DNA of 64,000 nt, taken from assembly GCF_014217625.1 (NCBI RefSeq), contig NZ_CP043641.1, positions 4,030,001-4,094,000 of the forward strand. Direction: 5' to 3'. The stretch's first letter is position 1. Each line of letters starts with the position of its first letter. This DNA is from Leifsonia shinshuensis (lineage in GTDB: Bacteria; Actinomycetota; Actinomycetes; Actinomycetales; Microbacteriaceae). Of this stretch, positions 46,286-55,909 are shown one piece after another. Made by a program: the position numbers and the translations under genes. The notes under the pieces were generated by a model. The model was not told the DNA's origin and did no database searches. It worked only from the letters and a program-made list of their open reading frames with translations.

Positions 46286-48157
46286 ATGGCGACAGCATCC
46301 CCGTCCGCGACGGAGGTCGCGTACCCCTCACGGCTCGGCCCGGCCGAGCGCGCCGCCGCGATCCAGGCCCTCAAGGACACCGAGCTCGACATCCTCGTGG
46401 TCGGCGGCGGCATCGTCGGCGTCGGCAGCGCCGTCGACGCGGTCACCCGTGGCCTGAGCGTCGGCCTGGTGGAGGCCCGCGACTTCGCGTCCGGCACCTC
46501 CAGCCGGTCGTCCAAGCTGGTCCACGGCGGCATCCGCTACCTGGAGCAGCTGGACTTCGGGCTCGTTCGCGAGGCCCTGATCGAGCGCGGCCTCCTGCTG
46601 CAGCGGATCGCCCCGCACCTGGTCAAGCCGGTCCGGTTCCTGTACCCGCTGCACAAGCACGTCTGGGAGCGCTTCTACATCGGCGCCGGCATGATGCTGT
46701 ACGACATCTTCTCCTACAGCGGCCTCCGCCCACCGGGGGTGCCGCACCACCGCCACCTCAGCCGGCGGCAGGTGCTGAAGGCCATCCCGAGCATGTCCCC
46801 GAGCGCGCTGGTCGGCGGGATCACGTACTACGACGCGCAGGTCGACGACGCCCGCTACACGGCGACGCTCGCGCGCACCGCGGCCCACTACGGTGCGCAC
46901 GTCGCGCCGCGCGTCCGGGTCGAGGGCTTCCTGAAGGTCGGCGAGCGCGTCGTCGGCGTGCAGGCGGTCGACCAGGAGACCGGCGAGCGGTTCGAGATCC
47001 GCGCCAAGCAGGTCGTCAACGCGACCGGCGTGTGGACGGACGACACCCAGTCGATGGTGGGGGAGCGCGGCCAGTTCAAGGTGCGTGCGTCGAAGGGCAT
47101 CCACCTCGTGGTCCCGCGCGACCGGTTCCAGTCCAAGATGGGCCTGATCCTCCGCACCGAGAAGAGCGTGCTGTTCGTGATCCCGTGGGGCCGGCACTGG
47201 CTGATCGGCACCACCGACACCGACTGGCACCTCGACAAGGCGCACCCGGCGGCGACCGCGGCAGACATCGACTACCTGCTCGCGCACGTCAACCAGGTGC
47301 TCAACGTCCCGCTCACCCGGGAGGACGTGGAGGGCGTCTACGCGGGGCTGCGCCCGCTGCTCGCCGGCGAGTCGGAGGAGACCTCCAAGCTGTCCCGCGA
47401 GCACCTCGTCGCCCACTCGGTGCCCGGGCTGGTCGTGATCGCCGGCGGCAAGTGGACGACCTACCGCGTGATGGCGAAGGATGCGATCGACGCCGCCGTG
47501 GACGCGCTCGACGGCAAGATCCCGGCGAGCACGACGATGGAGATCCCGCTGGTCGGGGCCGAGGGCTACCAGGCCGCGTGGAACCGCCGCGGGCGGATCG
47601 CGAGCGAGTCCGGCCTCCACCCGGCGCGAGTCGAGCACCTGCTCAACCGGTACGGGACGATGGCGGAGGACATCCTCGCCTTGATCCGCCAGGACGAGTC
47701 GCTGGCCCAGCCGCTGCCCGGCGCGGACGACTACATCGGCGCGGAGGTCGTCTACGCGGCCAGCCACGAGGGCGCCCTCCACCTGGAGGACGTGCTCGCC
47801 CGCCGCACCCGCATCTCCATCGAAGCCTGGGACCGCGGCGTCTCGGCGGCGCCGGTCGCGGCGTCGCTGATGGCCGGGGTGCTCGGCTGGGATGCCGCCC
47901 GCGAGGAGCGCGAGGTGCAGACCTACCTGAAGCGGGTCGCCGCCGAGCGCGCCAGCCAGCAGCAGCCCGACGACGAGTCGGCCGACCGCGTGCGCCTGGA
48001 GGCCCCGGACATCGTTGACGTGGACGCCGCCGCCGCGAAGGCGAGCGCGGTCACGCGCACAGCGAAGGCCGCGTCGGCGAAGACTCCGGCGGCGAAGGCG
48101 GCCGCGAAGCCGTCCGGAGCCGCACAGGCCGGGGACGCGCCTCCCCAGGAGGAGTGA
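46286..48157 (+). CDS. glpD: Glycerol-3-phosphate dehydrogenase (FAD, aerobic)
   Basis: GlpD oxidises glycerol-3-phosphate to dihydroxyacetone phosphate and feeds electrons to quinone at the membrane. The 623-residue product has the FAD loop VVGGGIVGVGSAVDAV (about 37-52), SGTSSRSSKLVHGGIRYL, IGTTDTDWHLD and the C-terminal DAO_C domain. From about residue 555 an Ala/Lys/Thr-rich tail of about 65 residues is added, unlike most GlpD. A GGGGAGGAGGAAA ribosome-binding site precedes the ATG. A glycerophosphodiester phosphodiesterase gene 6.5 kb away could supply its substrate. Confidence 0.95.
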   Translation: MATASPSATEVAYPSRLGPAERAAAIQALKDTELDILVVGGGIVGVGSAVDAVTRGLSVGLVEARDFASGTSSRSSKLVHGGIRYLEQLDFGLVREALIERGLLLQRIAPHLVKPVRFLYPLHKHVWERFYIGAGMMLYDIFSYSGLRPPGVPHHRHLSRRQVLKAIPSMSPSALVGGITYYDAQVDDARYTATLARTAAHYGAHVAPRVRVEGFLKVGERVVGVQAVDQETGERFEIRAKQVVNATGVWTDDTQSMVGERGQFKVRASKGIHLVVPRDRFQSKMGLILRTEKSVLFVIPWGRHWLIGTTDTDWHLDKAHPAATAADIDYLLAHVNQVLNVPLTREDVEGVYAGLRPLLAGESEETSKLSREHLVAHSVPGLVVIAGGKWTTYRVMAKDAIDAAVDALDGKIPASTTMEIPLVGAEGYQAAWNRRGRIASESGLHPARVEHLLNRYGTMAEDILALIRQDESLAQPLPGADDYIGAEVVYAASHEGALHLEDVLARRTRISIEAWDRGVSAAPVAASLMAGVLGWDAAREEREVQTYLKRVAAERASQQQPDDESADRVRLEAPDIVDVDAAAAKASAVTRTAKAASAKTPAAKAAAKPSGAAQAGDAPPQEE

Positions 48158-48252
48158 GCCACCCCGGCTAGTGAGCCACCCGGCCGAAAAGAGCCCGAAA
48201 CCTCCCTCCGGTAAACTGGACTTCAGTGCCCGAGACGGATGGAGACGGATAG

Positions 48253-48780
48253 ATGGTTGACGTTCGACGGGTGAAGTTGCCCGGCGTCGGGGTGTTGCAC
48301 ACCTTCGTGACGGACGATGGCGGCAAGGTCGGCGTCATCGCGCACCGCTCCGGTCACAGCGACCTGATCACGTTCTCCGACCACGAGGACGGCGCCGACG
48401 TGACCAAGGTCTCGCTGCGTCTCAACGAGGACGAGGCGCACACGCTCGCCGAGCTCCTCGGAGGCACCCAGATCACCGAGTCGCTGACCGCGCTCGACCA
48501 GATCCCCGGCCTCAGCATCGACTGGTTCTCGGTCGACTACGAGGACTACATCGCGGGCCAGCAGCTCGGCGCGCCCGGCGACCGCGGCTTCGTCGGGCTC
48601 ACCGTCGTCGCCGTCGTGCGCGGGGACTCCGCCAACCCGGCTCCCGCGCCCGACTTCAAAGTCTTCCCCGGCGACACGCTCGTCGTCGCGGGCACCCCGG
48701 AGAAGGTCGCCAAGGCCTTCGCGTTCTTCCGCACCGGCGAGACCGTGCGGGCCACGACCGACGCTCCGCCGGGAGGCTGA
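48253..48780 (+). CDS. khtT: KhtT-like regulatory subunit of a K+/H+ antiporter
   Basis: The 175-residue cytosolic protein has an N-terminal domain (about 1-70) resembling KhtT and a C-terminal TrkA_C/RCK_C domain (about 110-165: FVGLTVVAVVRGDS, DFKVFPGDTLVVAGTPEKV). Such subunits gate the antiporter, in Bacillus in response to c-di-AMP. It lies 3 bases before a CPA2 antiporter gene, the KhtTU arrangement. A possible -10 box TAAACT is at 48212-48217. The ligand is not evident from sequence. Confidence 0.82.
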   Translation: MVDVRRVKLPGVGVLHTFVTDDGGKVGVIAHRSGHSDLITFSDHEDGADVTKVSLRLNEDEAHTLAELLGGTQITESLTALDQIPGLSIDWFSVDYEDYIAGQQLGAPGDRGFVGLTVVAVVRGDSANPAPAPDFKVFPGDTLVVAGTPEKVAKAFAFFRTGETVRATTDAPPGG

Positions 48781-48783
48781 TCC

Positions 48784-50151
48784 ATGCATCTCGGAGAAGA
48801 CCTCATCATCCTCGGCATCCTGCTGCTCGTCGCGTACGTGCTCGGACGCCTCGGCAAGCTGGTGGGGCTCCCCGCGATCCCCATCTACATGCTCGTCGGC
48901 CTGCTGGCGAGCCCGCACACCGGCTGGTTCCCGCTCGACTTCGAGAGCAACTACATCGAGCTCATCGCGATCTTCGGGCTCATCCTGCTGCTGTTCAACC
49001 TGGGCCTGGAGTTCGACCAGGACGAGTTCTTCGGCAACTTCGGCAAGCTGGTCATCTCCGGCGGCTCCTACATCCTCATCAACATGGGGGTCGGCCTCGC
49101 GTTCGGCTTCTGGGTCGGCTGGGGGACGCGGGAGGCGCTGATCATCGCCGGGATGACGGCCACGTCGTCGTCCGCGATCGTGACCAAGCTGCTCATCGAG
49201 CTGCGCCGCCTGCCGAACACCGAGACGCCGATGATCCTCGGCGTGACGGTCGTGGAGGACATCTTCATCGCGATCTACCTCGCGATCGTCTCCGTCGTGC
49301 TGAGCGGGGAGACCGACTTCTGGCCGGTGGTCGGCAAGCTGACGGTCGCCTTCCTGTTCCTGGTCGTGATGTTCACGCTGGCCCGGTTCGGCGGGAGGTA
49401 CGTCTCCCGGCTGTTCCGGACGAAGGACGACGAGCTGTTCACGATCCTGTTCTTCGGGCTCGCGGTGCTGTTCGCCGGGATCGGCGAGATCCTCGGCGTC
49501 ACGGACGCGATCGGCGCGTTCCTGATCGGGCTCGTGCTGGGCGCGACGAAGTACCGGAACAAGATCGAGCACATCGCCATCCCGTTGCGGGACGTGTTCG
49601 CGGCGTTCTTCTTCCTCAACTTCGGGCTGGAGCTCGATCCGGCGAAGTTCCCCGCGGTGCTCGGCCCGGTGCTCATCGCCGTCGCCATGACGATCGTGCT
49701 CAACATCCTCGCCGGGCAGTTCGTCGCGTGGCTGAACGGCTTCGGAGCACAGGCCGGCATCAACACCGCGGTCATCCTGCAGAACCGCGGCGAGTTCGCG
49801 CTCATCCTCGCGACGCTGTCACTCGGCGCGGGACTGGACGCGCGCATCGTGCCGTTCGCCGGCCTCTACGTGCTGATCATGGCCGTGATCGGGCCCGTCC
49901 TCGCAGCGAACTCCGAGAAGATCGGTGGGATGATTCTCCGGTCCGGATCGTCCAAGCGGCGCGACCGGCGGAAGAAGCGCGATCCCATGCTCGACGAGGA
50001 GATCGCACTCGTCGAGGCGGCCACCGCCGACCTCGACTCCGACACGCGCCGCGACGACACGCGCGCGGACGACACGCGCCAGGCTGTGGACCGGATCGTC
50101 GAGCAGGCCATGCAGCAGCAGGACACGACCGTCGAACGAAAGCGGGACTGA
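48784..50151 (+). CDS. khtU: CPA2-family cation:proton antiporter (KhtU/KefB-like)
   Basis: The 455-residue protein has about twelve membrane helices of the Na+/H+ exchanger fold, with LGRLGKLVGLPAIPIYMLVG, NLGLEFDQDEF, TATSSSAIVTKLL and LQNRGEFALILATL. Relatives exchange K+ for H+. The last 70 residues are cytosolic and charged, with repeated DDTR units (DTRRDDTRADDTRQ). It follows khtT immediately, so regulator and channel form an operon, and SURF1 comes 60 bases downstream. Confidence 0.88.
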   Translation: MHLGEDLIILGILLLVAYVLGRLGKLVGLPAIPIYMLVGLLASPHTGWFPLDFESNYIELIAIFGLILLLFNLGLEFDQDEFFGNFGKLVISGGSYILINMGVGLAFGFWVGWGTREALIIAGMTATSSSAIVTKLLIELRRLPNTETPMILGVTVVEDIFIAIYLAIVSVVLSGETDFWPVVGKLTVAFLFLVVMFTLARFGGRYVSRLFRTKDDELFTILFFGLAVLFAGIGEILGVTDAIGAFLIGLVLGATKYRNKIEHIAIPLRDVFAAFFFLNFGLELDPAKFPAVLGPVLIAVAMTIVLNILAGQFVAWLNGFGAQAGINTAVILQNRGEFALILATLSLGAGLDARIVPFAGLYVLIMAVIGPVLAANSEKIGGMILRSGSSKRRDRRKKRDPMLDEEIALVEAATADLDSDTRRDDTRADDTRQAVDRIVEQAMQQQDTTVERKRD

Positions 50152-50211
50152 CCCATCGACACCACCCCCGGCGGCCCGGCCGGCGCTCAGGCGCAGCAGG
50201 GCGGCACCACC

Positions 50212-51039
50212 ATGCTGCAGATGATGCTGCGCCCGCGCTGGATCGGCGCCCTCCTGTTCGCGCTCGCGCTCGCCGCGGGGTTCGCCGCTCTCGGCCAGTG
50301 GCAGCTGGAGCGCGCGATCGAGTCGGGCAAGGCGGTCGTCGCACCGACCGAGACCGTGCTCCCGCTCGCGCAGGTCGCGAAGCCGAACGGGCCGATGACC
50401 GACAAATCCGTCGGGCAGCTCGTGGAGTTCACCGGCACCGTCGTCGCCGGCGACGACCAGCTGCTCTACGACCGGATCAACAACGGCCGGAGCGGCTGGT
50501 GGGTCGTCTCGCACGTGGACGTCGACGCCGGCGACGGCCACCGCATCGCCCTCGCGGTCGCCCGCGGCTGGGCGGCGAACGAGGCGACGGCGAAGTCCGT
50601 GATGGCGCAGCTCGCCGAGCAGCCGGAGGCTCCGCAGAAGTTCGTCGGCCGCATCCTCCCCGACGAGCAGCCGGCGGTCCCGGACGACAAGAAGAACCCG
50701 ACCGCGATGAAGAACCTCGGCGTCGGCCAGCTCTACAACCTGTGGACCGGCGTGGACGGCATGGACGTCTACAACGCGTACGTGGTCGACCGCACGCCGC
50801 CGACGGGGCTCGTGAAGATCGACTCGCCGCCTCCGATCCAGCAGACCGAGCTCAACTGGCTCAACCTGTTCTACGCGGCCGAGTGGATCATCTTCGCCGG
50901 GTTCGCGATCTTCCTCTGGTACCGGCTCGTGCGCGACGCCAAGCAGCGGGAGGACGAGGAGCGCGAGCTGGCGGCCGAGGCGGCAGCGGGCAGCGGCTCC
51001 GGCGGCGGCGCCAGGGCCCACGCCGGGAACGTAGAATAA
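50212..51039 (+). CDS. SURF1 family cytochrome oxidase assembly protein
   Basis: The 275-residue protein has the SURF1 layout: a first membrane helix (about 7-26, WIGALLFALALAAGFAALG), QWQLERAIESGK, then an extracytoplasmic domain. A second helix (about 222-243) and a charged cytosolic tail follow. Motifs GQLVEFTGTVVAGDDQ and NLFYAAEWIIFAGFAIF fit actinobacterial SURF1, which helps insert heme a into cytochrome aa3 oxidase. No oxidase genes are in this window. The ATG is 60 bases after khtU without a strong ribosome-binding site. Confidence 0.85.
   Translation: MLQMMLRPRWIGALLFALALAAGFAALGQWQLERAIESGKAVVAPTETVLPLAQVAKPNGPMTDKSVGQLVEFTGTVVAGDDQLLYDRINNGRSGWWVVSHVDVDAGDGHRIALAVARGWAANEATAKSVMAQLAEQPEAPQKFVGRILPDEQPAVPDDKKNPTAMKNLGVGQLYNLWTGVDGMDVYNAYVVDRTPPTGLVKIDSPPPIQQTELNWLNLFYAAEWIIFAGFAIFLWYRLVRDAKQREDEERELAAEAAAGSGSGGGARAHAGNVE
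51032..51037 (+). promoter_or_regulatory. -10 box (TAGAAT) of a probable leaderless transcript
   Basis: TAGAAT overlaps the last codons of the SURF1 gene and ends 7 bases before the ATG at 51045 of the DUF3817 gene. It would start a transcript at that ATG that could continue into guaA. Confidence 0.5.
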
Positions 51040-51044
51040 ATCAC

Positions 51045-51494
51045 ATGCCCCTCGCTCCCAAGCTCGAAGACTTCCCGAAGATCCGCGGGGCGCTGAAGTT
51101 CTACCAGGTGTTCGCCTACGTCACCGGAATCATGCTCCTGCTGCTCTGCGTGGAGATGATCGTGAAGTACGGCCTCGGCTACCAGCTCTACGCCGGCAGC
51201 AACTACGGCGCTCTTACGTTCGTGCCGGTCAAGACCGCGGTCGCCCCGACCGGCCTCGACCTGAGCACGGGCATCCTCATCGCCCACGGTTGGCTGTACG
51301 TGGTCTACCTGTTCTCGGACTTCCGGCTGTGGAGCCTGATGCGCTGGCCGTTCTCGAAGTTCGTCACCATCGCCCTCGGCGGCGTCATCCCCTTCCTGTC
51401 CTTCTTCGTGGAGGCCAGGATCAGCAAGCAGGTCAAGAGCTATCTGGCCGGCCGCGAGGCCGAGGCAGCGACGTACGTGGAGGCAGCAAATTAG
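51045..51494 (+). CDS. DUF3817 family membrane protein
   Basis: The 149-residue protein has three to four hydrophobic segments. It begins with [20 protein letters not shown] and has [16 protein letters not shown] and [16 protein letters not shown], the DUF3817 pattern common beside guaA and SURF1 in actinobacteria. The biochemical role is unknown. It ends 10 bases before guaA and so is likely cotranscribed with it. Confidence 0.8.
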   Translation: MPLAPKLEDFPKIRGALKFYQVFAYVTGIMLLLLCVEMIVKYGLGYQLYAGSNYGALTFVPVKTAVAPTGLDLSTGILIAHGWLYVVYLFSDFRLWSLMRWPFSKFVTIALGGVIPFLSFFVEARISKQVKSYLAGREAEAATYVEAAN

Positions 51495-51504
51495 CACCGA
51501 CGCA

Positions 51505-53118
<1,614 letters not shown>

Positions 53119-53135
53119 GCCTCCCGTGAAACGGC

Positions 53136-53172
53136 GAAGGGCCGGGATGCTGCGACAGCATCCCGGCCCTTC
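53136..53172. terminator. Bidirectional terminator between guaA and the Bax-inhibitor-like gene
   Basis: A perfect 17-bp inverted repeat (53136-53152 with 53156-53172) around CGA, with GAAG at the base on one side and CTTC at the other. It lies between two convergent genes, 18 bases after the guaA stop. Confidence 0.85.
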
Positions 53173-53185
53173 TGCGTGGGGTGGG

Positions 53186-53983
53186 CTAGTTGCGGGAGAT
53201 GGCGAGGAGTCGCAGGATCTCGAGGTACAGCCAGATGACCGTGACCATGATCCCGAACGCGCCGGACCAGCCGTAGATGCGCGGGGCGCGGTTCTTGACG
53301 CCGCGCTGGATGAAGTCGAAGTCGAGCACGAGCGAGTAGGCGCCCATGATGACGACGACCACGCCGATCAGCACGCCGAGCGGGATGCCGAACAGCTTGA
53401 CGTCGCTGCTCAGGCCGAACATGCCGTGGGTGACGCCGGTCCACATCAGGATGACGTTGACGAGCGAGTAGGCCAGGTACCCGAACATGGCGATCAGGAA
53501 GACCTTGGTGGCCTTGGCCGAGGCGCGGATCTTGCCGGAGGCGAAGAGCGCGAGCGTCACGCCGACGACCGCGAGCGTGCCGATGACCGCCTGGATGACG
53601 ATGCCCGGGTAGATCGACTCGAACAGGCCGGAGATGCCGCCGACGAAGATGCCCTGCACGCCGGCGTAGCTCAGGATGAGGGCGGGCGACGGCTTCTTCT
53701 TGAAGATGTTGACGAGCGCGAGCACGAAGCCGACGATCGCGGCCGGGAGGTAGAGGCCGGGCACCATCCAGCCGACCACCGCGCCCGCGACGAGCAGGGC
53801 GAAGGAGATCGCGCTCTTGTTGATGGTGTCCTCGATCGTCATGCGATCGGTGTCGGCGGACGTCGCGGACGGCGCCTGGTACATCTGCTCGAGGTTCTCG
53901 GCGCTGACCGTGGTGGCCGCCCCGGCCTGCCCGTTGTTCTGGAAGGCCGGATTCGTCGAGAATGCCGGGTTGGTGAGTGCCAT
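53186..53983 (-). CDS. Bax inhibitor-1/YccA family membrane protein
   Basis: The 265-residue protein has a soluble N-terminus of about 55 residues (NPAFSTNPAFQNN start, rich in Asn/Gln) and seven membrane helices. The family pattern of alternating aspartates near the C-terminus is present (VLDFDFIQRGVKNRAPRIY). Bacterial members such as YccA and YetJ are linked to proton-dependent calcium leak or protease regulation; the role here is not known. It ends 14 bases from the guaA terminator. Confidence 0.85.
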   Translation of the reverse strand: MALTNPAFSTNPAFQNNGQAGAATTVSAENLEQMYQAPSATSADTDRMTIEDTINKSAISFALLVAGAVVGWMVPGLYLPAAIVGFVLALVNIFKKKPSPALILSYAGVQGIFVGGISGLFESIYPGIVIQAVIGTLAVVGVTLALFASGKIRASAKATKVFLIAMFGYLAYSLVNVILMWTGVTHGMFGLSSDVKLFGIPLGVLIGVVVVIMGAYSLVLDFDFIQRGVKNRAPRIYGWSGAFGIMVTVIWLYLEILRLLAISRN

Positions 53984-54009
53984 GGGTTCCTCGCTCTGTC
54001 GGGGACCGC

Positions 54010-54663
54010 TTACGGTCTCGGTGCGTCCAACCTATCGGGTTGGTTTCTGAGAGTTCTGACAGATTGCCATGAATCGAGTGCGATCGCGCCGGCGCGGGCC
54101 AGCCACGCCGAGCCGATCACGACGACGCTCATGACCAGGATGGTGATCCAGCCCTGTCCGTAGGTCGTCACGTACAGCGGGAGGACCAGGCTGGCGGCGA
54201 TCGGCAGCACCAGCACGGCGAACGCCGGCAGCGGCCGCAGGCGCACGAGCAGCCAGGCCGCCAGCATGATGGCGTAGCACCAGGCGAAGCCCGAGCCGCC
54301 CAGCATGAGCCAGGTGAAGCCGAGCACCGGGACGACGACGGCGACCCTCCGGCCGATGGTGGAGGGCAGCACGGCCCAGCCCGCGGGCTGCATGATCGAG
54401 CCGACCAGCAGGAACGGGAGGCTGTACGCGGTGGTGATCAGCACGCAGGCCGTGCCGACCACGATCATCGCGAGTCCGGCGATCCAGCGGCCGCGGTACG
54501 TGCCCCAGTGCAGTCGGAGCGCGCGTGTCGGCTCGCGCCAGGCGTGGGCCGTCGGCGTCTCGGGCGCAGGCCGGGCAGGCGCGGGCGCGGCGGGCGCAGG
54601 CGTTGAGGGTACGGGCGCCGCGGGTTCGGGCCGGGGCGCGGGAAGACCGTCGTGGTCGGGCAC
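54010..54663 (-). CDS. Conserved hypothetical membrane protein
   Basis: The 217-residue protein has a Pro/Ala-rich N-terminus (about 1-45) followed by five or six hydrophobic segments, with REPTRALRLHWGTYRGRW at the start of the membrane part. I do not recognise the family. It is the same strand as the Bax-inhibitor-like gene, 26 bases upstream of it, so the two are probably cotranscribed. ATG 54663 is divergent from the phosphodiesterase gene. Confidence 0.65.
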   Translation of the reverse strand: MPDHDGLPAPRPEPAAPVPSTPAPAAPAPARPAPETPTAHAWREPTRALRLHWGTYRGRWIAGLAMIVVGTACVLITTAYSLPFLLVGSIMQPAGWAVLPSTIGRRVAVVVPVLGFTWLMLGGSGFAWCYAIMLAAWLLVRLRPLPAFAVLVLPIAASLVLPLYVTTYGQGWITILVMSVVVIGSAWLARAGAIALDSWQSVRTLRNQPDRLDAPRP

Positions 54664-54715
54664 CTTCCGATTGTTTCACCCGCAGGTGCGCACCGGAACG
54701 GCCGAGGCCGCCGAC

Positions 54716-54721
54716 TAGTAT
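54716..54721 (+). promoter_or_regulatory. -10 box (TAGTAT) of a probable leaderless transcript
   Basis: TAGTAT ends 6 bases before the ATG at 54728 of the glycerophosphodiesterase gene, with no ribosome-binding site between. Confidence 0.5.
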
Positions 54722-54727
54722 CGCCAC

Positions 54728-55795
54728 ATGCGTGCCCGCTCCAGACCGTCCGTGATCGGCCATCGGGGCGCGCCCGGCTACCGGCCGGAGCACACCCGGG
54801 CCGCGTACGAGCTGGCGTTCGCCCTCGGCGCGGACTCCGTGGAGCCCGACCTGGTCGCCACGAAGGACGGCGTCCTGGTGGTTCGGCACGAGAACGAGAT
54901 CTCCGGCACCACCAACGTGGCCGACCACCCCGAGTTCGCGGCGCGGCGCACGACCAAGGAGGTCGACGGGCTGCCGCTGACCGGCTGGTTCACCGAGGAC
55001 TTCACGTGGACCGAGCTGGCCACGTTGCGCGCGCGGGAGCGGGTGCCGCAGCTGCGGCAGGCGAGCGCGACCTTCGACGACCGCTACCCGATCCTCCGGC
55101 TCGCGGACGTCCTGGAGGTCGTGGACGCCGCCTCCGACGCGGCGAGCCGGGCGCTCGGCCTGGTCGCCGAGCTGAAGCACGCCACCTACTTCGAGGCGGC
55201 GGGGCTGCCGCTGCACGAGCTGTTCCTGTCCGAGCTCGCGGACGCGGGCTGGTCGGACCACCCGGGGCTGGTCGCCGAGAGTTTCGAGAAGACGGTGCTC
55301 GGCCGCCTCCACGACGGCGGGTTCCGGGGCAGGCGCGTCTACCTGCTGGAGGGTGAGGGGGCGCCCGCCGACCGCGTCGCGTCGCTGGGGGCGGCGGCGC
55401 CGGGGTACGCCTCCGACCTGACGCTGCGCGGGCTGTACGCCCTCGGCTCGGCGGCGTCGCCGGCGGATCGGGTCGACGGCATCAGCGTGGACGTCTCCCA
55501 GATCCTGCATTCGGGCTCCGTGGCGGTCGGGCTGTTCGGCGAGGACGAGGGTGGCGTCGACATCGGCGCGGTGACCTCCGATCTGGTCGACCTCGCGCAC
55601 TCGGCCGGACTGTTCGTGTACTGCTGGACGCTCCGGCCGGAGAACGGGATGCTGCCGGCCGAGTTCCGCGGACCGGGCCGCGACGACGAGTGGGGCGACT
55701 GGCGGCGGCTCTTCGCGATCCTGCTGCACTCCGGCGTCGACGGGGTGTTCGCCGACCATCCCGACCTCGCCGTGGCCGTGCGCGACGGGCGCTGA
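54728..55795 (+). CDS. Glycerophosphodiester phosphodiesterase
   Basis: The 355-residue GDPD-family TIM barrel has the catalytic start VIGHRGAPGYRPEHT and the metal ligands in SVEPDLVATKDGVLVVRHE. GlpQ-like insertions are present, and the late GVDGVFADHPDL closes the barrel. It releases glycerol-3-phosphate from glycerophosphodiesters. There is no signal peptide, so it appears cytosolic, although GlpQ in other bacteria is exported. glpD in the same window can use the product. Confidence 0.9.
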   Translation: MRARSRPSVIGHRGAPGYRPEHTRAAYELAFALGADSVEPDLVATKDGVLVVRHENEISGTTNVADHPEFAARRTTKEVDGLPLTGWFTEDFTWTELATLRARERVPQLRQASATFDDRYPILRLADVLEVVDAASDAASRALGLVAELKHATYFEAAGLPLHELFLSELADAGWSDHPGLVAESFEKTVLGRLHDGGFRGRRVYLLEGEGAPADRVASLGAAAPGYASDLTLRGLYALGSAASPADRVDGISVDVSQILHSGSVAVGLFGEDEGGVDIGAVTSDLVDLAHSAGLFVYCWTLRPENGMLPAEFRGPGRDDEWGDWRRLFAILLHSGVDGVFADHPDLAVAVRDGR

Positions 55796-55893
55796 GCGGT
55801 CGGGCGCCCGCCGTCCGGCCGCGTCCTGGCGCGGGTCCCGGCCCGGCGTCCGACGGCGTCCCGGCACCCGGCCGCGATGACGGTGGCGGCGGC

Positions 55894-55899
55894 TAAAAT
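55894..55899 (+). promoter_or_regulatory. -10 box (TAAAAT) of pcrA
   Basis: TAAAAT stands out in the GC-rich 114-base gap and ends 10 bases before the ATG at 55910. It would give a transcript with at most a few leader bases, and it excludes an upstream ATG at 55877 that it would overlap. Confidence 0.55.
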
Positions 55900-55909
55900 G
55901 TGTCGAGAC

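Noticed and set aside
55877..55909. Upstream ATG of pcrA at 55877
   Set aside because: It would overlap the clear TAAAAT -10 box; the added residues are not family-like.
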